Shown: positions 14,996 to 24,255 of the stretch, in pieces
Numbering within the stretch: position 1 is the stretch's first letter
Layout: each line of letters opens with the position of its first letter
From: JABMRP01 sp964444795
Lineage (GTDB): Bacteria > Planctomycetota > Planctomycetia > Pirellulales > Thermoguttaceae
Direction: 5' to 3'
NCBI GenBank assembly: GCA_964444795.1
Contig: CAYUIQ010000065.1
Span: 1-36,670, forward strand
DNA: 36,670 nt
Translations under genes and position numbers: made by a program
Notes under the pieces: generated by a model
Database searches by the model: none
What the model was told of the DNA's origin: nothing
What the model saw: only the letters and a program-made list of their open reading frames with translations

Positions 14996-16651
14996 CTACC
15001 GAAGTGGTTTTTTCAGGGGCATTCTATTGACTTCTGCCCAGTCGCCGCTCTTCAACGCGATCGTTCCCATTCCTGGCACTACAACTCGCCGTTTATCGTC
15101 GGACAACACTCGCGGAGAAATGTGTAAGGACACGTCTGTCTCAGTGAACCGTATCTCGCCGAGAATGAAACCATGCTTATCCCGCACGTGTTCTTGACGG
15201 TCGCTGTCATAGTACTTGTCCTCGGCATATAGCGCCGGGGCCTGCAGATTGCAGTACGATGACTGACCCCCCGATGATCGGCCTCCAAATTCTTCCTCGT
15301 GCATGTGACCGTGTACGTGCGCAAGAAAATCGCCAGGAAAATAGATTCTCTGCAGCAGCCTTTTCTGGGCCGATTTCTCCAGCCAATCAAGAGAGTGGTG
15401 GGTCAATAGTAGCACAGCATCCTGCTTGTTAGCCCAACCGGGCCCGTCAAGTCCTTTCGGATCACAGGCAGTATTGAACTGCCTTACATGTAACGATAGA
15501 TGCTCCCGATAGTCTTTCGCGAAAACATCCGGCAGTTCATTTTCCTCAAGAAGCTGCAGGAAAGCCGAGTTTAGTGCGACAATCCCAAGCCTCATCTTGC
15601 GCCCTTGATTATGCGATTGCTTGTAGCAGCAAGAAAAGTCACCTGGAAGCAATCCCTCTGAGTATGCATGATTCCGCACATTGGGAGTTCGTATCTTGCT
15701 CGACCGGCGGCGTGCCTTCCACCAGTCACGGTATGGGCCAAAGACTTCTGTGATAAGTTCTCTGTAACTATGATGGTCATCGTCCCAGAATTGCCTCTGG
15801 GTAGTTTTCGAGCCCCATTGTTCGAGCAATGCCTTCGCGTTGGTCTTCTGTGCTTTTTCTGTCGGCCGCTGCAAATCGTGATTGCCTGGAACGGCAACTA
15901 GCATCGGGCTCCAATCCAGCATGTGGAACTTTTCCCAAAGCGGATTCAACACCTTGGGTAGTTCGTCCGTGAACGCGTCTTGCCTGCCCTTGTTGACGTA
16001 GTCTCCAGCAAACAACATCAGGTCGGGTTTCCAACCCTCTTTGGAGATGGTCTCGAAAGCGTCGAAAAAAGCTTTCTGAACCGTAGGAAAGTGATCGCTG
16101 TCTCCCTCTTGCCCCCAATGAAGATCGGCGAGCAGAAGAAAGCGGATAGTCGTGACCACATTTCCAGACGGAGAAGGGCTCACAGGGGGCTGCTGGGGCC
16201 AAGGGCCATCGAGCCCAGAAGGGTCTCTTTCTTCCAACTCCCGGATCGTTCTGTCAATATCGCCCTGCAAGTCAAGGAGTCTCTTGACAAACTCATCAAG
16301 TTCGTGGTTAAGTTGCTCACGGTCGCGACGTTCTTTTGTGGTTTCGCCTAAGGTTTCAGCTTCTCTGAGCACATCCGTTAACAAACGATTGAGTTCATCG
16401 TCCGGAAACCGAGCAAAGCCAATCGCGGAGTGTATTTCACTGAAGGCATGTATGTCCCGACGAATGCTTCTCCCTATCTCTCCGGTTTCCTCAGCTACTC
16501 TCTCATCCTCATCAGCTTCCGGATTACTCGAACTCCGTCTAATGTCCGGATTGGCAAGCTCTTCCTTCCTGGGAGTTAGCTGATCACGAAGATGCCAAAT
16601 GGCAAACCGAACAAGACGTGCATGATAGAGAGTGACCGGCAGATCAGGCAT
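14996..16651 (-). CDS. Calcineurin-like metallophosphoesterase with helical N-terminal domain
   Basis: The C-terminal two thirds of this 551-residue protein is a dinuclear-metal phosphoesterase: D176 and H178 (LADLHWG), D217 (AGDYVNKG), N257 and H258 (PGNHD), H418/H419 (LTHHSLDW) and H447/H449 (HGHMH) supply the full ligand set. Residues 1-165 are charged and helical, with a predicted coiled coil (about 85-145). There is no signal peptide, so it is cytoplasmic. The substrate could be a nucleotide, nucleic acid or phosphoprotein. It is the third gene of a minus-strand set with two unknown helical proteins, in a segment A+T-richer than its surroundings. No ribosome site is strong at the ATG (16651). 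Confidence 0.88.
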   Translation of the reverse strand: MPDLPVTLYHARLVRFAIWHLRDQLTPRKEELANPDIRRSSSNPEADEDERVAEETGEIGRSIRRDIHAFSEIHSAIGFARFPDDELNRLLTDVLREAETLGETTKERRDREQLNHELDEFVKRLLDLQGDIDRTIRELEERDPSGLDGPWPQQPPVSPSPSGNVVTTIRFLLLADLHWGQEGDSDHFPTVQKAFFDAFETISKEGWKPDLMLFAGDYVNKGRQDAFTDELPKVLNPLWEKFHMLDWSPMLVAVPGNHDLQRPTEKAQKTNAKALLEQWGSKTTQRQFWDDDHHSYRELITEVFGPYRDWWKARRRSSKIRTPNVRNHAYSEGLLPGDFSCCYKQSHNQGRKMRLGIVALNSAFLQLLEENELPDVFAKDYREHLSLHVRQFNTACDPKGLDGPGWANKQDAVLLLTHHSLDWLEKSAQKRLLQRIYFPGDFLAHVHGHMHEEEFGGRSSGGQSSYCNLQAPALYAEDKYYDSDRQEHVRDKHGFILGEIRFTETDVSLHISPRVLSDDKRRVVVPGMGTIALKSGDWAEVNRMPLKKPLR

Positions 16652-16738
16652 GGTGGGACTGAACGATTGTCAAGAGTTACCTCGTACCGGAAGCATCGGA
16701 ATTTGAACCAGCCCGACATGCTGTGTTCACTTCACGGT

Positions 16739-17206
16739 CTAGGACGCAAGACCATGCACAGAAGTAATGGTGTAAAGCCGTTCTAAGCGATCTCGATCGC
16801 GGATGTCGTCCAGTCGGGATTTGACAGACGCTCTGCAATGCTCTCGCGCCTTCTTGATATCCCCTCCACAAGCTTGTTCAATTTGCATCGCCCACAACGC
16901 ACACTCTAGATGGAGTTCAACGCCCCGGCAACCTACTTCATCGATCTTACCGCCCCAAGCAGTCGAACTGTCAAATGTAGCCAGAAGCGTGCGAGTCTTA
17001 ATGCAAATTCTTTCCTCTCTTATAAGTCTGTCGTGGGCATCAGCCTCCTCGTCAAACAAGATCCGTTCCCGTATTGCCTCGCGTACTTCCTTGAGCACAA
17101 CATACACATCTGGATCTGTTGGCTCCAACTCGATAGGGATCGGATCCCCACGCTCAATGGCGTCTAGTTCAGCCGTAATTACCTTCTCGTTATGCATCCG
17201 TTCCAT
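16739..17206 (-). CDS. Unknown helical protein, middle gene of the phosphoesterase operon
   Basis: I do not recognise a family. The 155-residue product is acidic to mixed-charge and mostly helical (DVYVVLKEVREAIRERILF, EADAHDRLIREERICIKTR), with four Cys (ICIK, GCRG, LECALW, EQACGG) and no membrane segment. ATG 17206 has GAGGA five bases upstream; ATG 17197 is an alternative whose ATGCATAA overlaps the stop of the preceding gene. Either way the genes overlap by 8-17 bp, which supports translational coupling and that both are real. It ends 87 bp before the phosphoesterase. It may be a partner or regulator of that enzyme, from position only. Confidence 0.68.
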   Translation of the reverse strand: MERMHNEKVITAELDAIERGDPIPIELEPTDPDVYVVLKEVREAIRERILFDEEADAHDRLIREERICIKTRTLLATFDSSTAWGGKIDEVGCRGVELHLECALWAMQIEQACGGDIKKAREHCRASVKSRLDDIRDRDRLERLYTITSVHGLAS

Positions 17207-17771
17207 GGTCTTCCTCGCCACTATGCTGGGGATCCGACTGCGATCTTCTCCTAACGGACGAACGAGCACATTTCAATGGTTGCCTTGTCCGGCTGCCAAC
17301 GGCTTGCCGAAAAGCCGCAATAGACTCTTGCCAAGGCGTGCAAAGACGTCGCCACGTTTCGACAAACTGCTTGCCTGTCCACTCCTGTTCGAATCTATTT
17401 TCCGCGCGGGCAGCTTTCATCTCGTCCCGCATGCTGCCCAGTCTCTTCAACGTCTCATCAAACTGACGATCCAAAGGCCCGAGGCGTTCCAACATTACAT
17501 ACCTAATATCCACCCATCTCACGGCAGACCGGATCCGGAATTCCAGATCCTGAAAGGTCGGCGCATCGCTTGCTCTGGACCTCTCCCAAAGCGACCACTC
17601 CTCGGTCAAATCGTTCACCAAGCGATCAAATTCGCTATGCCAATGATCAAGGCAAAACAACAAGACGCCCCAGACGCGGTCATCACTGCAACGGCGCCCA
17701 TTTCCCGAACCGACACCGTTAGTGTGTGGTTTCGGGCGCGAAGGGTGATCTGAGTCGTCAATACGCGGCAT
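17190..17771 (-). CDS. Unknown Trp-rich helical protein, first gene of the phosphoesterase operon
   Basis: I do not recognise a family. This 193-residue protein has a Pro/Gly/His-rich N-terminus (about 1-30), a central helical part rich in Trp, Arg and Glu (HWHSEFDRLVNDLTEEWSLW, VRWVDIRYVMLERLGPL, FVETWRRLCTPWQESI) and a basic Ser/Arg-rich tail (SVRRRSQSD). No signal peptide or membrane segment is convincing. The stop codon overlaps the next gene's start. The ATG at 17771 lies about 165 nt after the likely transcription start, and no good ribosome site is seen, so the true start could lie elsewhere. Confidence 0.6.
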   Translation of the reverse strand: MPRIDDSDHPSRPKPHTNGVGSGNGRRCSDDRVWGVLLFCLDHWHSEFDRLVNDLTEEWSLWERSRASDAPTFQDLEFRIRSAVRWVDIRYVMLERLGPLDRQFDETLKRLGSMRDEMKAARAENRFEQEWTGKQFVETWRRLCTPWQESIAAFRQAVGSRTRQPLKCARSSVRRRSQSDPQHSGEEDHGTDA

Positions 17772-17942
17772 CGCCTAATACCGTTCACATTCCATACGGG
17801 GCGGAATGAATGGGAAACGCACACTCCACGGTCAGTGGATTGATGGGCAAACGCAGCTTGACCAAACATCCACCCATGTCCAGTTGTTTTCGGGTTGTCC
17901 ATCCCGCTCTCCGTGCTGGCCAAACCACCCTATTGAGGTGTG

Positions 17943-17971
17943 ATTTTAGGTGCCCCAAATGTGTGTGTCAA
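17943..17971 (-). promoter_or_regulatory. Near-consensus sigma-70 promoter of the phosphoesterase operon
   Basis: On the minus strand TTGACA (17971-17966) and TAAAAT (17948-17943) are separated by exactly 17 bp. Transcription would start near 17936 and leave a leader of about 165 nt before the first gene at 17771. The match is 6/6 and 5/6 to consensus, so strong vegetative expression is likely unless repressed. Confidence 0.75.
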
Positions 17972-18249
17972 CTACTAATCTATCGGAAAGTCGCGGATCA
18001 GGGGCCCCTTGAACTCAACGGGGCGAGAGAACCCCCTTTTTGCTAAATATTGAGTCGGACCCCACAAAGGTCGCATTCCCCCCATTTTTTGCTTCTTATC
18101 GAATCTTCATTGCGAAATAGACACACTCTTAAGCACGTGGTTCGTATAGGTTGATTCGCATGACTCTCCGACACATTGTACGGTCCGAACAGGGGGGAAG
18201 ACAGCAATATTCACCTGATTGATGTAAGTCGTGCATTCTGGCAGGGGGG

Positions 18250-18292
18250 CTTCTCCTGTTTCGCCATATTTGGTGGCCGTCACCGCTTCTCC
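18250..18292. repeat. 43-bp direct repeat, right copy (B)
   Basis: It shares 36 of 43 positions with 14865-14907, in the same orientation. Read on the minus strand both copies encode a similar peptide, GEAVTATKYGETGE here and GEKVTAAKSGETEE in copy A. Most codon differences change the residue, which speaks against selection as protein. Confidence 0.75.
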
Positions 18293-18351
18293 ACCGAGAG
18301 AAAAGTGACCCCCACGTACGAAACGATCGCCGTGTTGGCGCGATCGGCCGC

Positions 18352-18370
18352 CCCCCGGCAGAGCCGGGGG
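18352..18370 (-). terminator. GC-rich hairpin downstream of smc
   Basis: CCCCCGGC (18352-18359) pairs with GCCGGGGG (18363-18370) around a 3-nt loop, about 40 bp past the smc stop codon. There is no T-tract on the minus strand, so it may be a Rho-dependent pause, an mRNA-end stabiliser or a dispersed palindrome. Confidence 0.45.
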
Positions 18371-18408
18371 CTGAGGGCAGACGAGGAAAAGCCACGGCCC
18401 GACCACGC

Positions 18409-21400
18409 TCACGCCGCTTGCGTTTCGTCGTCTTCGTCGGGGGTCTCGGGCTCCGAGGGCGGCGCCTCGCGGAGGATTTCGCCGTCGTCGCTGACGTCCT
18501 CGAAGCGGATCGAGACTTGCTTCGAGATGCCCGACTCTTGCATCGTGACGCCGTAGATCGTCGTGGCGCAGGTCATCGTCTTCTTCGAGTGGGTGACCAT
18601 GATGAACTGCGTCCAGGTGAGGAACTCGTGGAGCACGCTGACGAACCGGTCGATATTCGCTTCGTCCAGCGCCGCGTCGACTTCGTCCAACACGCAAAAC
18701 GGACTGGGCCGGCTGCGAAAAATGGCCAGCAGCAGCGCGACGCAGGTCATCGTCTTTTCGCCGCCGCTTAGAAGCGAGATGCTTCGCGGCTCCTTGCCCG
18801 GGGGCCGGGCGACAATCTCGATGCCGCATTCCAGGATGTCGGCCTCCTCGTCCAAGACAATATCAGCCCGGCCGCCGCCGAACAGTTTGCGGAAGAGCGT
18901 TTGGAAATGGCCCTTGACCGTCTCCAGGGTCTCGACGAACAGCCGCCGGCTGTCGGCGTTGATCGTGCCGATGATTTTTTCCAAGGATCCCTTGGCGTCG
19001 GCCAGATCCTTATACTGGCCCGCGAGTCGCTCGTGGCGGGTTTCCATCTCGTCGAGTTCGTCCAGCGCGTCGAGATTGACGTTGCCGATGTTGGTGATCT
19101 TTCGCCGCAGTTCTTCGATTTCCTGGTTGACTTCTTCCTGCGCTTGCTGCTCCTCGTCGCTGGGCTGGTGTTCCAACTCGGCCAGTTCGATACCGTAATC
19201 TTCTCGCATCCGATCGGCCATGGCGTCGCGCTGGTGCAGGACGTCGGCGGCCAGCAATTCCTGCGCGTGGACCTTTTCGTCGAGCTTGCGGATCGCCGAG
19301 CGGGTCTGTTGGGTTCGGGTGTTCAGTTCGGACCGCTGCGAGCGGAGCGTTTCTCGGGCATCGATCAGCTCGACCGTCTGGCCGGCAAACGTTTCTTTGT
19401 GCAGAAACAACTCGGCCACTTCCGATTCGGCCCGGAGGATGTTCCACTGCGACTGGCGTGCGCGGTCGATACTTTGGGCCAATTGCTCTCGGGTATCGGC
19501 CATGGCACGACTTCGTTCGCTTTGCCCTTCATCGAGCTGCCGCGCGCGGCTGCGGAGATTGCGTAGCCGTTCGTCGCTCTTGGCCAGTTCGACTTTTGCC
19601 TCGGTGGTTTGTTGATTGTGTTGGCGCCGCATCGTTTCCAGCCGGTCGATCTGCTGGTCGACACTGGCCATTTCCACTTCCATCTCGGCCAGTTCTCTTT
19701 CGGCCTTTTGGTGATGCGCGGCGGCCTCGGCAAGGTCCGTGCCGGCCTCTTCGTGCTGTGTCTCGGCCGCACGCAATTCGCCCTGGAGCCGCTCACACTG
19801 CCGGTCGAACTGGTCGCGGCGTTGCTCGGCGGCGACGATTCGCATCTGGCACGCGGCGACCGCCTCGCGGAGATCGCCGCACTGCAGCTCGTGTTGCCGG
19901 CAGATTTCCCGTTGCCGGTCGGTTTGGCGGTCGAGTTCGGCCACCAGCGTTTCGCTCTGGGCGATGGCGGCCTCGAGTTCCAGGAGCTTCATGCCCAGGG
20001 CCCGCAGTTCGCTGCGCCGCGAGATCAGCCCCACCGCCGCGTGTCGCGGTCCGACGATCAACGTGCCGTCGGCCTCGAGCAGTTCGCCGGCCAGGGTGAC
20101 GAATCGTGCCCTCGGGGTTGCGGCACTGGCCAGGCGCAGGGCGTCGGCGAGTTTTTCAACGATCCAGGTTTCGCCGAGCAGATGCCGAACCAGCGCTTCG
20201 TACCGGGGCTCGGTCTGAACAAACCGGTCGGCGCGGCCCAACACGCCGGGGTGTCCTTGGAGGTCGATCGGCGCAGCGGGCACGGCGGTCCGCGGGGCAT
20301 CGAGCCAGACGAACCCGACGCGGCCGGCCAGGCGGAGCGACTGTTGCTGGAGGTGCTCGGCCAGGGGGCTTCCCGGGACGGCCACCATGTGCTGCGCGCG
20401 CTCGCCCAGCGCCACTTCCACCAGGGGAGCCGTCTCCACGTTGACCTCGATGAGATCGGCCACCAGTCCGCAGACCTGGGCAAACGGTCCGTCGGTCGCC
20501 TGGCGTGCCTTGCGGACGACCTCCTTGACGCCGGCGTTGAGGCCTTCGAGACGATTTTCGAGGTCTTCCAAGAGGGCGGCCCGCTGGGCAGCTCCGCTGT
20601 GGCGCTGGCGAAGTTGGTCGAGTTCCCCGAGTTGCTCGGTCCGGCGTTGGTCCAACTCAACCCGCCTGGCTTCGGCCTCGGCCAGGGCCCGGGTCCGCTC
20701 GTCCAATTGCTGCGTAAGATCGGTCTTCTCGATCCCCAGGGCGTCGAGTTCGCGGCATGTCTGGTCGCGCTGGCCATCCAACTCGTGCAGTTGGGTGACG
20801 CACCGCTGGCGATCCTCCGACGCGGCTGCCAATCGGCTTTCCAGACCGCTGATCCGGTTCCCCAGCCCGGCCGCTTCGCGCATCAGGCGGACGTGGGCCG
20901 CGCGGCGCTGATCGACTTCTCCGCGGACCTGATCGAGTCGGGCGATCAGATCGGTCAATTCCCGCTCCTGTTGACCGAGGCTTCGCGCGATCTGGCGATG
21001 ATTCGACTCGGCCTCCTCCAATTCGTTGCCCGTTTGGAGGAGTTGCTGCCCGAGATCGTTGGCCCGGGCCTTGAGAGTGGACAGATTTTGACGGCCGCGG
21101 GCGATTTCCTCTTCCAGATCTCGGCATCGCTGGCGCTGGTGATCGATGGTCGATTCTTGGCTGGCGATGCGCTCCCGATTGGCGGCAATTCGCGCTTCCG
21201 ACATCCGGATCTGCTCGTTGAGCTGCGAGACTTTGGTCTCGGCCTCAAGCTGCCGGGCGTCCAGGGCCTCGGCCTCGGCGGCGGCCGAGTCGCGTTGCTG
21301 GCGTTGGTCTTCCAGCACGCCGCGAATCTCTTGAAGCCGGGCCGTGAGCTTGTTCCAATCGACCAACCCCACCTGAGTGCGCAGTTCCTGCAGGCGGCTG

Positions 21401-22053
21401 GTGTACTGCCGATAGCGACGGGCTTTTCCGGCCTGGGCACGGACTCCCCGCAGCCGGCTGTCCACCTCGTCCACAATGTCGGACAAGCGGAGCAAGTTCT
21501 GCTCGACGCGGTCCAGGCGTCGCGAGGCCTCGATCTTCTTAGCCTTGAACCGGCTGATTCCGGCCGCTTCCTCGAAGATCACGCGCCGGTCGCGAGGCGA
21601 CGATTGAAGGAGCACGTCCACCTTGCCCTGCTCGATCACGCTGTAGGCTTCGGTTGTCACGCCCGTACCGGCAAACATCTCGCGAATGTCGCGAAGACGA
21701 CTCGGCTGCCGGTTGATCAGGTATTCACCTTCCCCGCTTCGATAGACGCGACGGGTGACGTGGACCTCGGGCGTGTCGATCGGCAACAGGTGCGATGAAT
21801 TGTCGAAGGTGAGGGTGACCTCGGCCGAGTTCAGCGCTCGCCGGGCGTCGGAACCGTTGAAGATGACGTCGGCCATCTCCTTGCCCCGAAGACTCTTGAC
21901 GCTCTGTTCCCCCAGCACCCATTTGATCGCGTCGACGATGTTCGACTTGCCCGAGCCATTGGGGCCGACGACCACGGTGATTCCCTGGGGGAATTCGAAC
22001 CGGGTCCTTTCGGCGAAGCTCTTGAAGCCAAGCAGTTCGAGCGCTTTGAGCAT
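18409..22053 (-). CDS. smc: Chromosome segregation protein SMC
   Basis: SMC is the ATPase core of the bacterial condensin complex that organises and segregates the chromosome. The N-terminal Walker A is GPNGSGKSNIV (30-40). Two long coiled coils (about 170-510 and 660-1010) flank a hinge near 520-640 (GLNAGVKEVVRKAR, PAAPIDLQGHPGVLGRAD). The C-terminal head has the ABC signature LSGGEKTM (from about 1095) and Walker B with VLDEVDAALDEAN (about 1121). The acidic C-terminal tail is unremarkable. MLKALELLGFKSF at 22053 is the conserved SMC start; the frame extends to 22125. The length of 1214 residues is typical. Partner genes scpA and scpB are not in the window. It follows the FlgI-like gene by 185 bp. 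Confidence 0.97.
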   Translation of the reverse strand: MLKALELLGFKSFAERTRFEFPQGITVVVGPNGSGKSNIVDAIKWVLGEQSVKSLRGKEMADVIFNGSDARRALNSAEVTLTFDNSSHLLPIDTPEVHVTRRVYRSGEGEYLINRQPSRLRDIREMFAGTGVTTEAYSVIEQGKVDVLLQSSPRDRRVIFEEAAGISRFKAKKIEASRRLDRVEQNLLRLSDIVDEVDSRLRGVRAQAGKARRYRQYTSRLQELRTQVGLVDWNKLTARLQEIRGVLEDQRQQRDSAAAEAEALDARQLEAETKVSQLNEQIRMSEARIAANRERIASQESTIDHQRQRCRDLEEEIARGRQNLSTLKARANDLGQQLLQTGNELEEAESNHRQIARSLGQQERELTDLIARLDQVRGEVDQRRAAHVRLMREAAGLGNRISGLESRLAAASEDRQRCVTQLHELDGQRDQTCRELDALGIEKTDLTQQLDERTRALAEAEARRVELDQRRTEQLGELDQLRQRHSGAAQRAALLEDLENRLEGLNAGVKEVVRKARQATDGPFAQVCGLVADLIEVNVETAPLVEVALGERAQHMVAVPGSPLAEHLQQQSLRLAGRVGFVWLDAPRTAVPAAPIDLQGHPGVLGRADRFVQTEPRYEALVRHLLGETWIVEKLADALRLASAATPRARFVTLAGELLEADGTLIVGPRHAAVGLISRRSELRALGMKLLELEAAIAQSETLVAELDRQTDRQREICRQHELQCGDLREAVAACQMRIVAAEQRRDQFDRQCERLQGELRAAETQHEEAGTDLAEAAAHHQKAERELAEMEVEMASVDQQIDRLETMRRQHNQQTTEAKVELAKSDERLRNLRSRARQLDEGQSERSRAMADTREQLAQSIDRARQSQWNILRAESEVAELFLHKETFAGQTVELIDARETLRSQRSELNTRTQQTRSAIRKLDEKVHAQELLAADVLHQRDAMADRMREDYGIELAELEHQPSDEEQQAQEEVNQEIEELRRKITNIGNVNLDALDELDEMETRHERLAGQYKDLADAKGSLEKIIGTINADSRRLFVETLETVKGHFQTLFRKLFGGGRADIVLDEEADILECGIEIVARPPGKEPRSISLLSGGEKTMTCVALLLAIFRSRPSPFCVLDEVDAALDEANIDRFVSVLHEFLTWTQFIMVTHSKKTMTCATTIYGVTMQESGISKQVSIRFEDVSDDGEILREAPPSEPETPDEDDETQAA

Positions 22054-22146
22054 GGAACGGCCAAGTTGGGGGGGGACGAACGCGCCGAGGCGACTGCCGA
22101 CGCCATCTTCTCGGCGAAGGCCCACCGCAAAGAGGGCGGACCCATT

Positions 22147-22155
22147 ATTCTATCA
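22147..22155 (-). promoter_or_regulatory. Extended -10 promoter upstream of smc
   Basis: On the minus strand TGATAGAAT (22155-22147) fits the extended -10 pattern TGnTANNNT. No good -35 is visible at 17 bp. Transcription would start near 22140, leaving a leader of about 87 nt before smc. Confidence 0.4.
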
Positions 22156-22238
22156 AACCGGCGATGGCTCCGGGTGGGTTTTTGTTGAAAATGACGGATT
22201 CGACCGCTTTCCCATCCCCCGGGACCGCTCCACACCCC

Positions 22239-23948
22239 CTATCGTTGCCAAAACGTGAGAATCGAAGCAAGCACCCCCTGATTGTCGGGTGTCAGTTCTT
22301 CGGCTTCCGCCTCGTTCTCCTCATCAGGACTGTCGGCGGTACGGTCGAAGGTTCGTCCCGCCTTGGGCAGAGCCTCGACCTCGAATCGCGACGTCAGCGC
22401 GTCGCACGCCTCGGCTTCCTGCAACGCCTGGATCACATCGGGGTAGGTGCCACCCAAGTCGACGATCGCCCGAATCACGTCGTCGAGGCGCTGGGAAACC
22501 TTGCGTCTCTCTTGGGGCCGATCCACGGCGAGCCGGGCAACGGACACCTCGCCGGGCGTGCGACAGTTGATCGTGATGTTATTGCCCGCCGCAAGAGAGA
22601 AGGGCGCACGCAACTGCTGGCCGGTTCCGAAGAGCACGACTTCGGGGCGCCGGTTTCGCGTCACGTGGATCATCGGCTCGCTGGTCGTATTGAGCACGTG
22701 ATACTGGAACTTGCCGCCGAGATGTTCGCCGACGATCAGCGGATCGTCGGCCCTCATGCTGCGCAGGGCACGGAACGCCCCGTAGCGTGTTTCCGCGCTG
22801 GAGACGTCGAGAAGCTGGCAAAGTTGATCGTGGGCCGCCACGTCGTCCATCGCTCCCAGAGCGGAGAGGGCAAAGACTCGAAACGCCGGATGGTTTCGAG
22901 CGGCCTCGGCCAACGGTTCGGCCGCTTCGCGGTCGTCGAGGTAGGCCAGCGCTTCGGCGGCGCGGAATCGCACCTCGGTGTTATCCGATTGGATCCCCTT
23001 CTTCAGGACATCGATTCCCTTCTTGCCCATGGCTTCCAACCGCAGTGCCGCGACCTCCGAGGTGACCGGATCGAGCAGTTGCTTCTGGAGCAACACGAGT
23101 CGCTTGGCCCGCTCTCCGGCCGTTTCTCGCAAGGCGATTGCGCGTACCACTTGAATGTATCGCGCGATGTTGTCTCGATAGCGCGGGTGGACGTCCAGTT
23201 CGATGTATTTGTCGGTTTGGGCGTTGGCCATGCCGTCCTGGATTCCGCGCTGAGTGAAGTAGAATCGCTTGTTGACGGCCTTGGCGATGCGCGCGGCGTT
23301 GAAGACGCTCCTGTGCTCCGGCTTGAGGATCAGCGCCAGCGAGCGCTCTTCCTGGGCGACGCCACCGCCGAGGATTCGGCCCCGGCCCATCGCCACCTGG
23401 TCGTTTCTCGTGTCCGCCGAGGGATCGACCAGCAGCGCCCCGCTGGCCTGACCCAACTCGTCGCCGTCGCGGATCCGGCCTCCGAGAACGGCCAATTCCG
23501 TCAACTGCACGGGCATCAGATAGCCGCCCCGCAAGCTGGTGGTATCACTCATCGTCGGCACACGCACTTCGATGTCGAAACGATCTCCCTTGCGAATTCC
23601 CGGCCGCAGGATGCCACGCACCTTGACCAGCGCCGTGCTGGCGGAAGCGAGCCACCGGTCGGGCATCGGAACGCCCCGGCGTTGCATCTCTTGAAACAGA
23701 CGGGCACGCTCGGCCGACGGCCGCGGATTGCTGCCCGTTCCCGGCAGACCGGTCACTAACCCGACGGCCTCGATCTGAACCGGCGACAGCCCGAACGGGG
23801 CCGTCATTTCGCCGATCAATTGGACGTTCGACTCGACCGCTTCGCCCGGAGAATCGGGACTCTGGGAACGTACGTCGGAGGTGTCGAACAGCGAACACCC
23901 GCCGCTCAACAGGATCCCACAACAGAGTAAGGCCAGATTGTATTTCAT
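22239..23948 (-). CDS. Lipoprotein with FlgI-like (P-ring) domain and HEAT-like repeats
   Basis: The N-terminus MKYNLALLCCGILLSGGC carries a lipobox ending at C18, so the mature protein is lipid-anchored. About 45-235 resembles the flagellar P-ring protein FlgI: AVGLVTGLPGTGSNPRPS, VKVRGILRPGIRKGDRFDIE and SDTTSLRGGYLMPVQL fit the family GLVVGLxGTGD and ATSLRGGTL motifs. Roughly 285-400 contains helical repeats like HEAT units (EVRFRAAEALAYLDDREAAE, ETRYGAFRALRSMRADD). The C-terminal 100 residues are acidic near the end. Normal FlgI is about 370 residues, secreted but not lipidated, and lacks HEAT repeats. No flagellar gene is adjacent, so an envelope ring role outside flagella is possible. 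It is upstream of smc. Confidence 0.75.
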   Translation of the reverse strand: MKYNLALLCCGILLSGGCSLFDTSDVRSQSPDSPGEAVESNVQLIGEMTAPFGLSPVQIEAVGLVTGLPGTGSNPRPSAERARLFQEMQRRGVPMPDRWLASASTALVKVRGILRPGIRKGDRFDIEVRVPTMSDTTSLRGGYLMPVQLTELAVLGGRIRDGDELGQASGALLVDPSADTRNDQVAMGRGRILGGGVAQEERSLALILKPEHRSVFNAARIAKAVNKRFYFTQRGIQDGMANAQTDKYIELDVHPRYRDNIARYIQVVRAIALRETAGERAKRLVLLQKQLLDPVTSEVAALRLEAMGKKGIDVLKKGIQSDNTEVRFRAAEALAYLDDREAAEPLAEAARNHPAFRVFALSALGAMDDVAAHDQLCQLLDVSSAETRYGAFRALRSMRADDPLIVGEHLGGKFQYHVLNTTSEPMIHVTRNRRPEVVLFGTGQQLRAPFSLAAGNNITINCRTPGEVSVARLAVDRPQERRKVSQRLDDVIRAIVDLGGTYPDVIQALQEAEACDALTSRFEVEALPKAGRTFDRTADSPDEENEAEAEELTPDNQGVLASILTFWQR

Positions 23949-24255
23949 GCTCCGTCATCCTCCCCAACGGGGTCAGAAGCCATCGCGCGGCCGCCAGTCG
24001 TACATTTTCTTGTTCACACCCCAAACCGACGCGCCGTGGGCCATGCACTCAGCCAAAAGACCACCGGGCGCGTAAGGAATGGCGGGGGAACATTAGTGAT
24101 TTGGCCCGATGCGGTCAAGACGAGATGGCGGCGAATTACGGCCGCGTCCCCCCGGCCGAGGCGTGGTGTGTCCAGTCGCAGGCACGGCCACCACCGACGG
24201 CGGCCACGATTTGACGCAAGTGATTGCGCAAAGGCATGTTACAGATTGCGGGTTC

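Larger units (their letters stand above)
17972..18408. other. Intergenic region with repeat copy B and a hairpin
   Basis: About 440 bp between the operon promoter and the smc stop codon. It contains the right copy of the 43-bp repeat (18250-18292) and a GC-rich hairpin (18352-18370). Open frames here look like read-through of smc shadow and are not supported. Confidence 0.6.

Noticed and set aside
19609..21798. 729-codon open frame opposite smc
   Set aside because: Mirror of the smc coiled-coil codons; no family motif and low-complexity composition.
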